A stretch of DNA of 64,000 bases from Sphingobacteriales bacterium. Its GTDB lineage: Bacteria; Bacteroidota; Bacteroidia; Chitinophagales; UBA2359. Position numbers and translations under genes: made by a program. This document shows positions 1 to 8,975 of this stretch, in pieces. The notes under the pieces were generated by a model, which was not told where the DNA came from, ran no database searches, and saw only the letters and a list, made by a program, of their open reading frames with translations. Numbering within the stretch: position 1 is the stretch's first letter; each line of letters begins with the position of its first letter. The stretch covers positions 62,001-126,000 of the forward strand of contig JADKCK010000003.1 of NCBI GenBank assembly GCA_016718845.1, in the 5' to 3' direction.

Positions 1-2
1 AT

Positions 3-563
3 AACTTAGCTCAAAAATTGTTCGATACAGATGCTAAAACACATGCCGAGTTTTTGAGCCAATATGTACAACTAACCGACTACCCTAAACTGTACAAACA
101 AATTTGGTTTTACTTATCGGAACAAGCCGCCAACAAAAACAATTTTAGCGTTTTTGATAAACTAATGCCCGCTTTGTTAGATAAAGAAATAGAAGATTAT
201 CTAACAAAATTTGCTACCCAAAACCCTACAACATATACCCAAATGTTGGTACATCTAAAACGCTACGACGACGTTTTAGAGTACGCCATAAACCAACGAA
301 AAAAGCCCGATTTTAACCAAATTATCTTGCCCCTGTTAAATGTCTATCCTATCGATAGTTTCGATATTTTACGACAAAATGTGTATGATTTATTAGACAC
401 AGACCAAAGCCGAGCCGCTTGCCACAAAATATGCGAATGGTTAAAATTAATGAAACAAATAAAAAGTTTTGACCTTCAAACCAAAGCATTTATTGCCCAT
501 ATTTACGAAATAAAAATACCGATGCTTAAAAACGAAATGGTTTTAGCAAAATTATTTGGATAA
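3..563 (+). CDS. C-terminal part of an unidentified protein (5' truncated by window edge)
   Basis: The reading frame is open to the left edge of the window, so only the last ~187 residues are seen. The first possible internal start is a TTG at 18, which is probably not the true start. The visible part is soluble, alpha-helical and rich in Lys, Asp, Leu and Tyr, with no signal peptide or membrane segment, and resembles the helical solenoid tail of a larger cytoplasmic protein. I do not recognise a family with certainty. A hairpin with a T-run (605-630) follows and probably ends its transcript. Confidence 0.6.
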   Translation, partial: NLAQKLFDTDAKTHAEFLSQYVQLTDYPKLYKQIWFYLSEQAANKNNFSVFDKLMPALLDKEIEDYLTKFATQNPTTYTQMLVHLKRYDDVLEYAINQRKKPDFNQIILPLLNVYPIDSFDILRQNVYDLLDTDQSRAACHKICEWLKLMKQIKSFDLQTKAFIAHIYEIKIPMLKNEMVLAKLFG

Positions 564-604
564 TTATTATTATTACACATAAAGATTTGCTTTAGGCTAG
601 CAGT

Positions 605-630
605 GCCGATACTTGTATCGGTATTTTTGT
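605..630 (+). terminator. Hairpin plus T-run after the truncated gene
   Basis: An inverted repeat of CCGATAC and GTATCGG with a 2-nt loop is followed by TATTTTTG. It lies 42 nt after the stop codon. A similar GTGCCGATACTTGTATC word recurs near 60730, so it may also belong to a small dispersed repeat. Confidence 0.45.
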
Positions 631-636
631 TTTATT

Positions 637-952
637 TACTCACGTTACGCACACGAGGACACGGATTTTACGGATTTGACACGGATTTAGCATCCAAGTT
701 TAAACAAAAAGTCTAAAATAAGGACGTGGTTTATTTCTTTGTTTTTGAACAATAGATTGTCTAGTAAAAATGGGCTGTTTGGGTGATAAACAGGCTATTT
801 GGCAGGCAGCTAGCAATCATACATCAGTAGTAAAAACTAAATCAATCTAACATTAATCCTCTCGAAAAAATCCATCTTAATCCGTGTCTTATCTGTAAAA
901 TCTGTGTCCTAAATAAACACCCTAAAATAGGACTCCGCGTAACATTCAGTTA
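637..952. repeat. MITE-like dispersed element, copy 1 (~316 bp)
   Basis: This fills the gap between the first two genes. The ends are imperfect inverted repeats (left ...CGTTACGCAC, right GCGTAACATTCAGTT). Inside them a second inverted pair matches GGACACGGATTTTACGGAT on the left with its complement on the right near 890-910. No open frame of note lies inside. The same architecture and partly the same sequence occur at 14160-14486, and half of it at 33836-33960. Confidence 0.6.
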
Positions 953-1024
953 TTTACCACTAACCATCTATACCTCAACCTCTGTAGCTCATAACTCCTA
1001 AATTAGTCAATTTCAATTAAAAAA

Positions 1025-2134
1025 ATGTACGCCGAACAATTATATCAAAACGCCCAAAAAGCCATCGAAAAAAAACGCTACATCGACGCCATAAAAATGC
1101 TGCAAAAAGCCTTGCAAATGGAACCCAACGAGCCCGACTTTTTGCACGAATTAGCCCTTGCTTACCACGAATCGGGCGATAGCAAACGAGCCATTGATAC
1201 GTTTCAAAAACTAATTAGCCTTGATGCCTATAACGAATTTGCCTGGAACGACTTTGGCAACGTATACACCGAACTAATGGATTTTGAAAAAGCATTGCGC
1301 TGCTACGAAAAAGCATTTAGCATCAATCCAAACGACACCGATATATTATATAACTACGGATTAGTTTTTGATAATTTAGAACAATATGCTAAAGCATTAG
1401 AAATATACGAAAAACTACTAGTAAAACACCCTCACGACCACGAAGCTTGGAATAGTTGCGGTGTTACCAATTTTCATCTGCAACAATACCAAAAGGCACT
1501 TGAGTGTTATAAAAAAGCCATTGAACTAAATCCAAAAGGATTTATATACTTGTTTAATATGGCACAAGTTTACGAAAATTTAGGCGACCACCAAACCGCT
1601 TTAACTACCTACAAAGAAGCACTAAATATTAACCCCAAAATGTTTGAGGCATGGAACAACTGCGGGCTTATTTTAGAAGATTTAGAAAAATATGAAGAAG
1701 CTTTAACTTATTATAAAAAAGCCGTTGAACTAAACCCCAAAGACGAAGACACTTGGCACAATTTAGCCAATGTACACGACCTACTAGACCAAAACACCCA
1801 AGCAATAGATTGTTATACCACCGCCATAAGCATAAACCCCAACGAAGTAGACAGCATGACCTCGTTATCGAGTGTTTTTGTGAAAATAGGCGACTACCAA
1901 AATGCCATAGATTGGTGCAATAAAGCTATTGCCATAGCACCCGATTATGCAGGTTCGCATTATAATAAAGCCTGCGCTTATAGCTTATTGGAGCAAAAAG
2001 ATTTGTTTTTGGCAAGTCTACAAAAAGCCATGCAACTTGAACCCGAGTGCAAAAACTGGGCACAAGGCGACGACGATTTTGACGCCTGGCGCAACGATGC
2101 CGATTTTAAAGCACTTATTATTGATAACAAATAA
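1025..2134 (+). CDS. Tetratricopeptide repeat protein
   Basis: A 369-residue protein made almost wholly of TPR units, about nine or ten, each ~34 residues, with the usual pattern (AL..Y.KAI.LNP). There is no signal peptide or membrane segment, so a cytoplasmic scaffold for protein-protein contacts is likely. The ATG at 1025 follows an A-rich leader with no strong Shine-Dalgarno, as is usual in Bacteroidota. The C-terminus departs from the repeat pattern (CKNWAQGDDDFDAWRNDADF), a capping form common at the end of TPR arrays. The partner is unknown. A structured terminator-like RNA follows at 2207-2301. Confidence 0.85.
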   Translation: MYAEQLYQNAQKAIEKKRYIDAIKMLQKALQMEPNEPDFLHELALAYHESGDSKRAIDTFQKLISLDAYNEFAWNDFGNVYTELMDFEKALRCYEKAFSINPNDTDILYNYGLVFDNLEQYAKALEIYEKLLVKHPHDHEAWNSCGVTNFHLQQYQKALECYKKAIELNPKGFIYLFNMAQVYENLGDHQTALTTYKEALNINPKMFEAWNNCGLILEDLEKYEEALTYYKKAVELNPKDEDTWHNLANVHDLLDQNTQAIDCYTTAISINPNEVDSMTSLSSVFVKIGDYQNAIDWCNKAIAIAPDYAGSHYNKACAYSLLEQKDLFLASLQKAMQLEPECKNWAQGDDDFDAWRNDADFKALIIDNK

Positions 2135-2206
2135 CATGCCAAATATTTAAACCCGTTTGGCGGGGATTCGCGTTAAAGTAACTGATTTTCCGGGCACCAC
2201 ACTTTT

Positions 2207-2301
2207 AAGCCCGTTATTAAGAACTTTTGAAATTAAACTGAGCATGATATTTCTGTTCGGCACTTAACCCAGTTGAAGCTGTAATGGCGGGCTTTTTTTT
2301 T
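2207..2301 (+). ncRNA. Structured RNA candidate or extended terminator after the TPR gene
   Basis: A 13-bp helix with two G-U pairs joins 2207-2219 to 2282-2294. Inside it AACTG (2236-2240) can pair with CAGTT (2270-2274). A run of nine or more T follows at once. This is more elaborate than a simple terminator and could be the 3' part of a small RNA starting near 2150. No known family is recognised. Confidence 0.35.
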
Positions 2302-2362
2302 ATTATTTACATTTTGTAAATGGAAAACTAAACCATTATTTAGAAACGTTCCCCCCCCTTTT

Positions 2363-2392
2363 CCCCCCTCCTCGTGTCGGGGGGGTTTTTTT
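2363..2392 (+). terminator. C6/G7 hairpin with T-run
   Basis: CCCCCC (2363-2368) and GGGGGGG (2379-2385) enclose a 10-nt loop and are followed by seven T. The same gap holds another C8 run at 2351. It lies in the ~410-bp gap between the TPR gene and the convergent phosphatase gene; no coding region was seen in that gap. Confidence 0.5.
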
Positions 2393-2545
2393 CCATTACA
2401 CAAGCCGTTTTATATCACGGTATCTCTTTGTTTCCTTCAACCACAAAAAAATAGGAAACTACACTTGGGTTTTGCGTTAGGCAATAAAGTGCAACTTAAA
2501 CGCTGTTTTCAACAAGGCCCTTGAGTTATACCCAAGCCAGCAACC

Positions 2546-4450
2546 CTATCTGGCAATAATCAGTAATCGGTTTTGGTTGATAGATTTACCACTTATTTTT
2601 AGTATATACGTACCTTTAGGCAAATTTAAGTACCGCAAATCAATAGTTACTTTTTGTTGCCCTGCATCTTGCAAACTTTTATCTAATATTTTACCTATAT
2701 ATTGCCCCGTTGTTGCATGTATGTCCACACTTATTTCGTCGGGTTGAGCAAGGTTAAGGTTCAAAGCAAATTGGTTGTTGGTTGGATTTGGATACACCGC
2801 AACGGTACTTAATACGGGTATATACATACTTGGCGCTACCTCGTTGTGTTTTAACAACATAAATTCGTCAATAATGTTTGCAGGCACGCTATTATCTATA
2901 AATTTGGCGCGTAGCGTATCGCCATAAACATCTAATACCATCGAGCCCAAAACTGTATTGGTTGACATATACATGGCGTTGTGTGGCCAGCCATTTGCGG
3001 TTGTGCTGCTTACCTTACCCGAACAACCAACAACGGCATAGACTACCCCGTCAAAATGGTTAGCCGTGTCTTTGGTGTATGGCGTTGCCGCCTCGCCACT
3101 GCCTGCATCTACTTGGTATTGGGCATCAAAAGTACACTCATCGCCATAATGCCCTTTTAGCAAATACGAGCGCTCGTAGGTGTGGCTATGTCCGCAAAGT
3201 ACTAAATCTACTTTATATTGGTCAAAAATAGGTGCGAAATTTTGGCGCATCTCTATCAATTCCACTTCTGTATCCGAGTTGTGGCTGCCTTTTGTATAGG
3301 GCGGATGATGAAAATACACCACCGTCCAATGTTGTTTATTAAGGGCTAAATCGGCTTGTAGCCAATTATACATTGCCGAATAAGGCACCCTAAACGATGC
3401 TGTTGTAGACTCTAAGCACACAAAATGTATGTTGGCATAGTTAAACGAGTAATAAGCTTCGGTACCCGATGGCAAGCCACCTGCTTCGGCATGGGTATAA
3501 AGCGAGAATATGTCGTAGTAGGGTCCTGTTTGGGTAGTGGCATTGGCACTGTATAAATCGTGGTTCCCAGCTGCGGGTGTTACTGGTGTTTGCTTAAATA
3601 GTTTGTCGTAGTGATTAGTAAAAATGTTGGTCTGATACTCAGAATCTAATCCACTTTGATAAGCATTATCGCCCAAAAACAACCATACATTGGTGTAAGT
3701 AGTATCGGTAAAATGGTAATACGCATCGCGAACTTGGTTTTGTTCTGCGTAGTTAGTTCCGGCATCGCCTATTACCCACACACGTACAGGTTGCACTGTT
3801 TGGGGCATAGGTTGGGTATAAAAAAAGTTATCGTCATCGCCCTCTAATATTTCGGTGCCCGATTGTATGGCATAATAATAGCACGTAAAAGGCAGTAAAT
3901 CATCTATTTTTATTTCGTGTTCGGTTACAAGTGTGGTATCTTTTGCCCATGCCGTTAGTGTTTTGGGCGATGAACCATAATATACCACAGTGCTTGTTTT
4001 TTGGTTGGTGCGCCACCTAAAAGTGAGGCTATTGGGTGTGCCTTTTTGCAAATACACCACACGGGTAAGGCTTATGGTATCGTCGGTAGAGTTGTTTGGG
4101 CTAATAAAGGTGTTCGATTGGCTAAAAACACTGGCATTGTTATCGGTACAAGCACTTTGCACCTGCCACTCGTAGTTGGTAGCGTCGCGTAGGTTGTTTA
4201 GATTTACTACATTGCTGTTTGTCCAAATACTGTTCCACTCGGCATCACCTACTGCCCTATATCGCACATTATAATAGGTTACATTACTCACCGAATCCCA
4301 CAAAAGTTGCTCGGTATTGGCATCTATACTTATTGCATTTAAATTAACAGGTGTATTGCAAAGTAATTGTTGTTTATGGGCAGATGGGTTAGCCAATAAA
4401 ATAAAAAAAGGGAAAAAATACATCAATGAAAAACAAAAAATAAATCTCAT
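2546..4450 (-). CDS. Secreted purple acid phosphatase-like metallophosphoesterase with T9SS sorting domain
   Basis: 634 residues. A signal peptide covers about 1-22, then comes a fibronectin-III-like domain, then a second domain of the type that precedes purple acid phosphatases, then a calcineurin-like phosphoesterase domain. Metal-ligand motifs appear in order: GDAGTN, GDNAYQSG, AAGNHDL, YFHHPPY and CGHSHTYERS. The C-terminal ~80 residues (VYPNPTNNQFALNLN start) are a type A T9SS sorting domain. The product is therefore expected to be exported across the outer membrane and to hydrolyse phosphate esters outside the cell, possibly for phosphate scavenging. Its promoter is at 4492-4499, giving a short leader. 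Confidence 0.88.
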   Translation of the reverse strand: MRFIFCFSLMYFFPFFILLANPSAHKQQLLCNTPVNLNAISIDANTEQLLWDSVSNVTYYNVRYRAVGDAEWNSIWTNSNVVNLNNLRDATNYEWQVQSACTDNNASVFSQSNTFISPNNSTDDTISLTRVVYLQKGTPNSLTFRWRTNQKTSTVVYYGSSPKTLTAWAKDTTLVTEHEIKIDDLLPFTCYYYAIQSGTEILEGDDDNFFYTQPMPQTVQPVRVWVIGDAGTNYAEQNQVRDAYYHFTDTTYTNVWLFLGDNAYQSGLDSEYQTNIFTNHYDKLFKQTPVTPAAGNHDLYSANATTQTGPYYDIFSLYTHAEAGGLPSGTEAYYSFNYANIHFVCLESTTASFRVPYSAMYNWLQADLALNKQHWTVVYFHHPPYTKGSHNSDTEVELIEMRQNFAPIFDQYKVDLVLCGHSHTYERSYLLKGHYGDECTFDAQYQVDAGSGEAATPYTKDTANHFDGVVYAVVGCSGKVSSTTANGWPHNAMYMSTNTVLGSMVLDVYGDTLRAKFIDNSVPANIIDEFMLLKHNEVAPSMYIPVLSTVAVYPNPTNNQFALNLNLAQPDEISVDIHATTGQYIGKILDKSLQDAGQQKVTIDLRYLNLPKGTYILKISGKSINQNRLLIIAR

Positions 4451-4491
4451 GGTTATATATTGTAAGTTTGACTAAAAAACAAAAACACAAG

Positions 4492-4499
4492 CAAAGTTA
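4492..4499 (-). promoter_or_regulatory. -7 box TAACTTTG for the phosphatase gene
   Basis: Matches the Bacteroidota TAnnTTTG consensus on the minus strand, ~42 nt before the ATG at 4450. Confidence 0.55.
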
Positions 4500-4582
4500 T
4501 AAGTTATTGCTTTAAAAACAGAATTTTAAAAAAAATACTTATTATTAATAATACGTTATCTTCATAAAAACAACAATTTACA

Positions 4583-5293
4583 ATGAATAATTATTTTACG
4601 AGTGATATTTCGCATCAAAATTTTCCACTAAACGAAAAAATACAGGCTTGGTCTATTCAAAAAAAACTATTTACTATTATCCAAAAAGATTACCCCGATT
4701 TTACCGAAGATAGTGCTTTATCTATCAGCGAATTAAATAAATATAGGCATCAATACATAGAACAGTTTTTGATAGATGAAGTAGGTATCCTGTCCGATTT
4801 AGAAAAGCAGGTAATAACCCGCCTGCAAAACAACGAAACGGTTAGCGATAAATTGTCGGAAGAAGAAGAGGAACAAGCTAAAAGTAACACATTTGGGCAA
4901 CGAATAGCCGATAAAGTAGCCACCTTTGGCGGAAGTTGGACGTTTATTATGTCTTTTTTGTTTTTTATGTTTGTATGGATAATTTTCAATGTTTTTGGAC
5001 TTAAGGACAAAGGATTTGACCCTTATCCATTTATTTTATTAAATCTTTTATTATCCTGTATAGCTTCTTTACAAGCACCTATTATCATGATGAGCCAAAA
5101 CCGGCAAGAAGAAAAAGACCGAACAAGAGCAAAAAATGATTATATAGTTAACTTAAAATCGGAGTTAGAAATACAAATGCTACACGAAAAAATAGACCAC
5201 TTAATAATGCATCAACAACAAGAGTTATTAGAAATACAACAAGTGCAAATAGATATGATGAACGATATAATGAAAGTAATTAAAAAAAATTAA
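4583..5293 (+). CDS. DUF1003 family inner-membrane protein
   Basis: 236 residues. The central part (about 105-180) has the DUF1003 pattern: ADKVATFGGSWTFI, two membrane helices separated by a short loop (FDPYPFILLNLLLS), then QAPIIMMSQNRQEEKDR. The N-terminal ~100 residues are soluble and helical, and the C-terminal ~50 are a Gln/Met-rich coiled coil. The function of the family is not established. It is read divergently from the phosphatase gene and lies 18 nt before waaA in the same direction, so co-transcription is possible. Confidence 0.85.
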   Translation: MNNYFTSDISHQNFPLNEKIQAWSIQKKLFTIIQKDYPDFTEDSALSISELNKYRHQYIEQFLIDEVGILSDLEKQVITRLQNNETVSDKLSEEEEEQAKSNTFGQRIADKVATFGGSWTFIMSFLFFMFVWIIFNVFGLKDKGFDPYPFILLNLLLSCIASLQAPIIMMSQNRQEEKDRTRAKNDYIVNLKSELEIQMLHEKIDHLIMHQQQELLEIQQVQIDMMNDIMKVIKKN

Positions 5294-5311
5294 TTTATTA
5301 TTACTAACCAA

Positions 5312-6589
5312 ATGAACACTTTATATTACTATATTTATAGATTAGGTATAGAGCTATATTATTATACTGCCTTAATTGCGGCAATGTTTAAACCCAAAGC
5401 CAAATTATGGCTTGCAGGACAGCGGCAAACATGGCTGCAATTGTACAAAGCGCCCGTTAATAATCGGCGCCCTACCCTATGGGTGCATTGTGCATCGTTG
5501 GGCGAGTTTGAGCAAGGCAGGTCGCTTATCGAAGACCTAAAAAAACAATATCCCGAGCTATATGTTGTGCTTACTTTTTTTTCACCTTCGGGCTACGAAA
5601 TACGCAAAAATTATACACATGCCAACGAAGTACATTATTTACTACACGACACACCAAGCAACGTAAACCTTTGGTTAGATAAAATACAACCTACCTTAGC
5701 TATTTTTGTAAAATACGAATATTGGTATCATTATGTCACCGAATTGCACCGCCGCCGCATTCCGTTGTTTGTGGTATCGGCAATTTTTCGCCCCAATCAA
5801 GTATTTTTTCAACCCTATGGGGCTTTGTTTCGCCAATTATTGAGCAAAATTAACACCATTTTTGTACAAAACCAAGCATCTGTCAATTTGTTGCAAAACA
5901 TTGGCATCACCAACGTCGAAATAGCCCCCGATACTCGTTTTGATACCGTTGCCAACAACGCACAACAACCTAAACAATTGCCCATCATTGCCCATTTTAA
6001 AGCGCATAACACCCTTTTTGTAGCCGGCAGCACCTGGCAACCCGACGAACAACTACTTGCCGAACTCATCAACAATACCCAACTTACTCACCTATCGGGC
6101 TTTAAATGGGTGCTTGTACCTCACGAAGTGGGCGAAAATCACCTACTAAATATTGAGCAAATGCTAAAAGTAAAACACCTGCGCTACTCAAAAGCCCAAA
6201 CAATGGGTGGCAAAATTAGCAGCGATGTAAAAGTTTTATTGATAGATAATGTTGGTATATTAGCCAATATCTACGCCTATGCACAATATGCCTATATTGG
6301 TGGCGGATTTGGCAAAGGTATCCATAACATTTTAGAAGCAGCCGTGTTTGGTATACCCACTTTTTTTGGCGAAAACTACCAAAAATTTCAGGAAGCCACC
6401 GATTTGATTGCCCTAAAAGCCGCCTTTGTAACACCAAGTACCTATGAACTAAGTAGCCAACTTGCACAAATAGAAGATGATAGCCAACAATATAAAAAAA
6501 TAGCCTCGGCAGCCCGCAACTATGTGCAACAAAACAAAGGCGGGTCAGCCAAAATTGGAGACAAATTAGCCGAAATTTTGAAAAAATAA
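5312..6589 (+). CDS. waaA: 3-deoxy-D-manno-octulosonic acid transferase (Kdo transferase)
   Basis: 425 residues, the usual length for WaaA/KdtA. It transfers Kdo from CMP-Kdo to lipid A precursor at the inner membrane. An N-terminal hydrophobic anchor (about 10-28) is followed by the glycosyltransferase-B fold. Hallmarks are WVHCASLGEFEQ with the catalytic Glu, FVAGSTWQPDEQ, and GGGFGKGIHNILEAAVFG in the CMP-Kdo binding half. It starts 18 nt after the DUF1003 gene, with an ATG after an A/T-rich leader. The other lipid A genes are not nearby. Confidence 0.93.
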   Translation: MNTLYYYIYRLGIELYYYTALIAAMFKPKAKLWLAGQRQTWLQLYKAPVNNRRPTLWVHCASLGEFEQGRSLIEDLKKQYPELYVVLTFFSPSGYEIRKNYTHANEVHYLLHDTPSNVNLWLDKIQPTLAIFVKYEYWYHYVTELHRRRIPLFVVSAIFRPNQVFFQPYGALFRQLLSKINTIFVQNQASVNLLQNIGITNVEIAPDTRFDTVANNAQQPKQLPIIAHFKAHNTLFVAGSTWQPDEQLLAELINNTQLTHLSGFKWVLVPHEVGENHLLNIEQMLKVKHLRYSKAQTMGGKISSDVKVLLIDNVGILANIYAYAQYAYIGGGFGKGIHNILEAAVFGIPTFFGENYQKFQEATDLIALKAAFVTPSTYELSSQLAQIEDDSQQYKKIASAARNYVQQNKGGSAKIGDKLAEILKK

Positions 6590-6694
6590 ACGATTTTGGG
6601 CAAATAAAACACCCTTTTCTTAAAAATCAAAAAAAAATACCTTCATTTCAACATTTTTCGTACAAAAGCGTTATAATTTACGAAGAAAAAATTT

Positions 6695-6702
6695 TACCTT
6701 TG
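6695..6702 (+). promoter_or_regulatory. -7 box TACCTTTG for pdhA
   Basis: Exact TAnnTTTG followed by CACCC, the commonest form in the phylum, 26 nt before the pdhA ATG at 6728. Confidence 0.6.
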
Positions 6703-6727
6703 CACCCAAAATTGCCTTCATTATAAC

Positions 6728-7783
6728 ATGGCTAAAAAGAAAAACACTACCTCGGATAGCAATATCACCTTAGACAATATGCCCAAAGCAGCTTCAACCA
6801 CTTTTAGTAAAGAAACTTACCTTAATTGGTACGAGCAAATGTTGCTCATGCGCCGCTTCGAAGAAAAAGCAGGGCAACTATACGGACAGCAAAAAATAAG
6901 GGGGTTTTGCCACCTTTATATTGGGCAAGAAGCCGTAGCCGCAGGCATTGTATCGGCAACCCGCAAACAAGACCCACTTATAACCGCCTACCGCGACCAC
7001 GCTATTGCCATAGCCAAAGGTATGACCGCCAACGAATGTATGGCAGAACTATACGGCAAAGCAACAGGTTGCTCAAAAGGTAAAGGTGGCTCTATGCACT
7101 TCTTCTCCAAAGAACACTACTTTTTTGGCGGACATGGCATTGTTGGCGGTCAAATTCCGTTAGGGGCAGGCATTGCCTTTGCCGAACAATACTTAGGCAC
7201 CGACAACGTTTGCGTATGCTTATTTGGCGACGGAGCCGCCCGACAAGGCGCCCTACACGAAACCTTTAACATGGCTATGACCTGGAAACTGCCCGTCATA
7301 TTTATCTGCGAAAACAACTACTACGCCATGGGTACATCTGTAGAACGCACCTCGAACGTTAGCGACATCTACAAATTAGGCTTAGGCTACGAAATGCCCT
7401 GCCAACCCGTTGATGGTATGTACTGCGAAACCGTACACGAAGCCATGACCGAAGCCGTTGAACGAGCCCGACGTGGCGATGGGCCTACCTTCCTAGAAAT
7501 ACGCACCTACCGATACAAAGGTCACTCTATGTCGGACCCCGCCAAATACCGAACCAAAGAAGAAGTAGAAGAATACAAAAAATTAGACCCCATAGAAACC
7601 ACCGCTAAAAAAATACTCGACAACGGATATGCTACCCAAGCCGATTTAGACGCAATTGCCCAAAAAGTAAAAACTACCATACAAGAATGTGTAGAGTTTG
7701 CCGAAAAATCGCCGTGGCCCGCCGATAGCGAAGTTTACACCGATGTCTATACACAAACAGATTATCCATTTTTGATGGAGTAA
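6728..7783 (+). CDS. pdhA: Pyruvate dehydrogenase E1 component, alpha subunit
   Basis: 351 residues, normal for E1 alpha of the alpha2-beta2 type. It carries out the thiamine-diphosphate-dependent decarboxylation of pyruvate and acetylation of lipoyl-E2. Seen: MLLMRRFEEKAGQLYGQ at the N-terminus, the thiamine diphosphate motif from GDGAARQG to ENN (about 167-198), and the phosphorylation-loop-like stretch YRYKGHSMSDPAKYR. The first ~25 residues are a Lys/Ser/Thr-rich extension. E1 beta and E2 are not adjacent; the next gene is an anchored TPR protein 97 nt away. The promoter is at 6695. Confidence 0.94.
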   Translation: MAKKKNTTSDSNITLDNMPKAASTTFSKETYLNWYEQMLLMRRFEEKAGQLYGQQKIRGFCHLYIGQEAVAAGIVSATRKQDPLITAYRDHAIAIAKGMTANECMAELYGKATGCSKGKGGSMHFFSKEHYFFGGHGIVGGQIPLGAGIAFAEQYLGTDNVCVCLFGDGAARQGALHETFNMAMTWKLPVIFICENNYYAMGTSVERTSNVSDIYKLGLGYEMPCQPVDGMYCETVHEAMTEAVERARRGDGPTFLEIRTYRYKGHSMSDPAKYRTKEEVEEYKKLDPIETTAKKILDNGYATQADLDAIAQKVKTTIQECVEFAEKSPWPADSEVYTDVYTQTDYPFLME

Positions 7784-7880
7784 TTCTTCGTTCATCAATT
7801 AATCTGCCTAAAACCAAATACTGGTAAAATTACTATAAAACAAAAATATCAAACAAAAAAATAATTCACGCAATATTAAT

Positions 7881-8585
7881 ATGGCAAAGAACAAATCAAC
7901 TGCTGTTGAAGAAACAACACTTGAACTAGACCGTGACCTTCGCACAGGTTTTGAGAAGGTAGAACATTTTGTAGAAGATAACTATAAACCTATCTTATCG
8001 GTGGTAGGTGTTATTACGCTAATACTATTAGCCTATTTGGCATACCACAACTGGTGGCTGCCTAGTAAAGAAGCCGAAGCCCAATCGCAATTGTTTGTAG
8101 CACAACAATATTTTAACAAAGGCGATTACGACAAAGTATTGAACGGCGACGCTACCTACCCAGGTGCGTTAAAAATGATTAACCAATATAGCGGCTCAAC
8201 AAAAGCCGTTAACTTGGCTTACTACTATGCAGGTATCGCTTACCTAAACAAAGGAGAATTTCAAAAAGCTATTGATAACCTATCTGATTTTTCATCGGAC
8301 GATGTAGTAGTAAACGCAATGGCATTAGGTGCTATGGGCGATGCTTACAGCGAATTGGGTAAAATGAGCGACGCTGTAAATTATTACAACAAAGCCGCCG
8401 CAAGTAGTCCAAACGAGTTTAGTGCCCCTATGTTTTTGATGAAAGCAGGTATGGCTGCCGAAGTAAACAAAGACTTTAAATCAGCCAAAAATGCCTACGA
8501 GCAACTTAAACAAAAATACCCTAACAGCCAACAAGGTCGCGATGCCGAAAAATACCTAACTCGCGCCGAAATGCAAATTAAATAA
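7881..8585 (+). CDS. Membrane-anchored TPR protein (YfgM-like)
   Basis: 234 residues. A ~35-residue cytoplasmic N-terminus precedes one membrane helix (about 38-58, ILSVVGVITLILLAYLAYH), then ~170 residues of TPR-like helices facing the periplasm (AYYYAGIAYLNKGEFQKAID, ALGAMGDAYSELGKMSDAVN). The layout matches the YfgM-like family, which in E. coli assists outer-membrane protein folding near SecYEG; that role is inferred here. A strong terminator follows at 8606-8640. Confidence 0.8.
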   Translation: MAKNKSTAVEETTLELDRDLRTGFEKVEHFVEDNYKPILSVVGVITLILLAYLAYHNWWLPSKEAEAQSQLFVAQQYFNKGDYDKVLNGDATYPGALKMINQYSGSTKAVNLAYYYAGIAYLNKGEFQKAIDNLSDFSSDDVVVNAMALGAMGDAYSELGKMSDAVNYYNKAAASSPNEFSAPMFLMKAGMAAEVNKDFKSAKNAYEQLKQKYPNSQQGRDAEKYLTRAEMQIK

Positions 8586-8605
8586 ATCCTAAAATTTAAT
8601 TGTAA

Positions 8606-8640
8606 AAAACACCCTCGTAATTTACGAGGGTGTTTTTTTT
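8606..8640 (+). terminator. Strong intrinsic terminator
   Basis: A perfect ~14-bp stem built on ACACCCTCGTAA and TTACGAGGGTGT, followed by eight T. It ends the pdhA-TPR transcript. Confidence 0.9.
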
Positions 8641-8697
8641 ATGTCCTAAATCCCAAATAGCTCTTTCAATTTAGAGGTCGGTACAATGATACTATTT

Positions 8698-8879
8698 AAC
8701 GAAATTTAATCGCTAAATAGTTTGGTACGGTAATTGGTGGTCGTGGAAGGAGGGGGGGGGGCAAAAATTTAATCGCTAAACTAAATTTACAATAGCTAAC
8801 TATTTTTTAGTTTAGATGCATCGCCAAAAATTTAATCGCTAAACTAAATTTACAATAGCTAACTATTTTTTAGTTTAGA
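8698..8879. repeat. Tandem hairpin repeats (63-bp period)
   Basis: Two identical 55-bp copies lie at 8762-8816 and 8825-8879, and a degraded third start lies at 8698-8720 (AAATTTAATCGCTAAA). Each full copy contains the perfect inverted pair CTAAACTA and TAGTTTAG. An 11-12 nt G run at about 8750-8761 precedes the array. This fills most of the gap 8641-8975; no coding potential was seen. Confidence 0.7.
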
Positions 8880-8897
8880 GACATCATCAAAAAAATA

Positions 8898-8936
8898 AGA
8901 AGCATTTTTGTAGCTATTACTGCTGCAAAAATGCTT
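8898..8936 (-). terminator. Terminator of the secreted endonuclease gene
   Basis: 14-bp stem AAGCATTTTTGTAG (8900-8913) with CTGCAAAAATGCTT (8923-8936). On the minus strand it is followed by a T-rich run. It lies ~40 nt downstream of the stop at 8976. Confidence 0.75.
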
Positions 8937-8975
8937 TTTGGTGTTGTAAAATGTCTTTTTTTGAGACAAGAGTTG

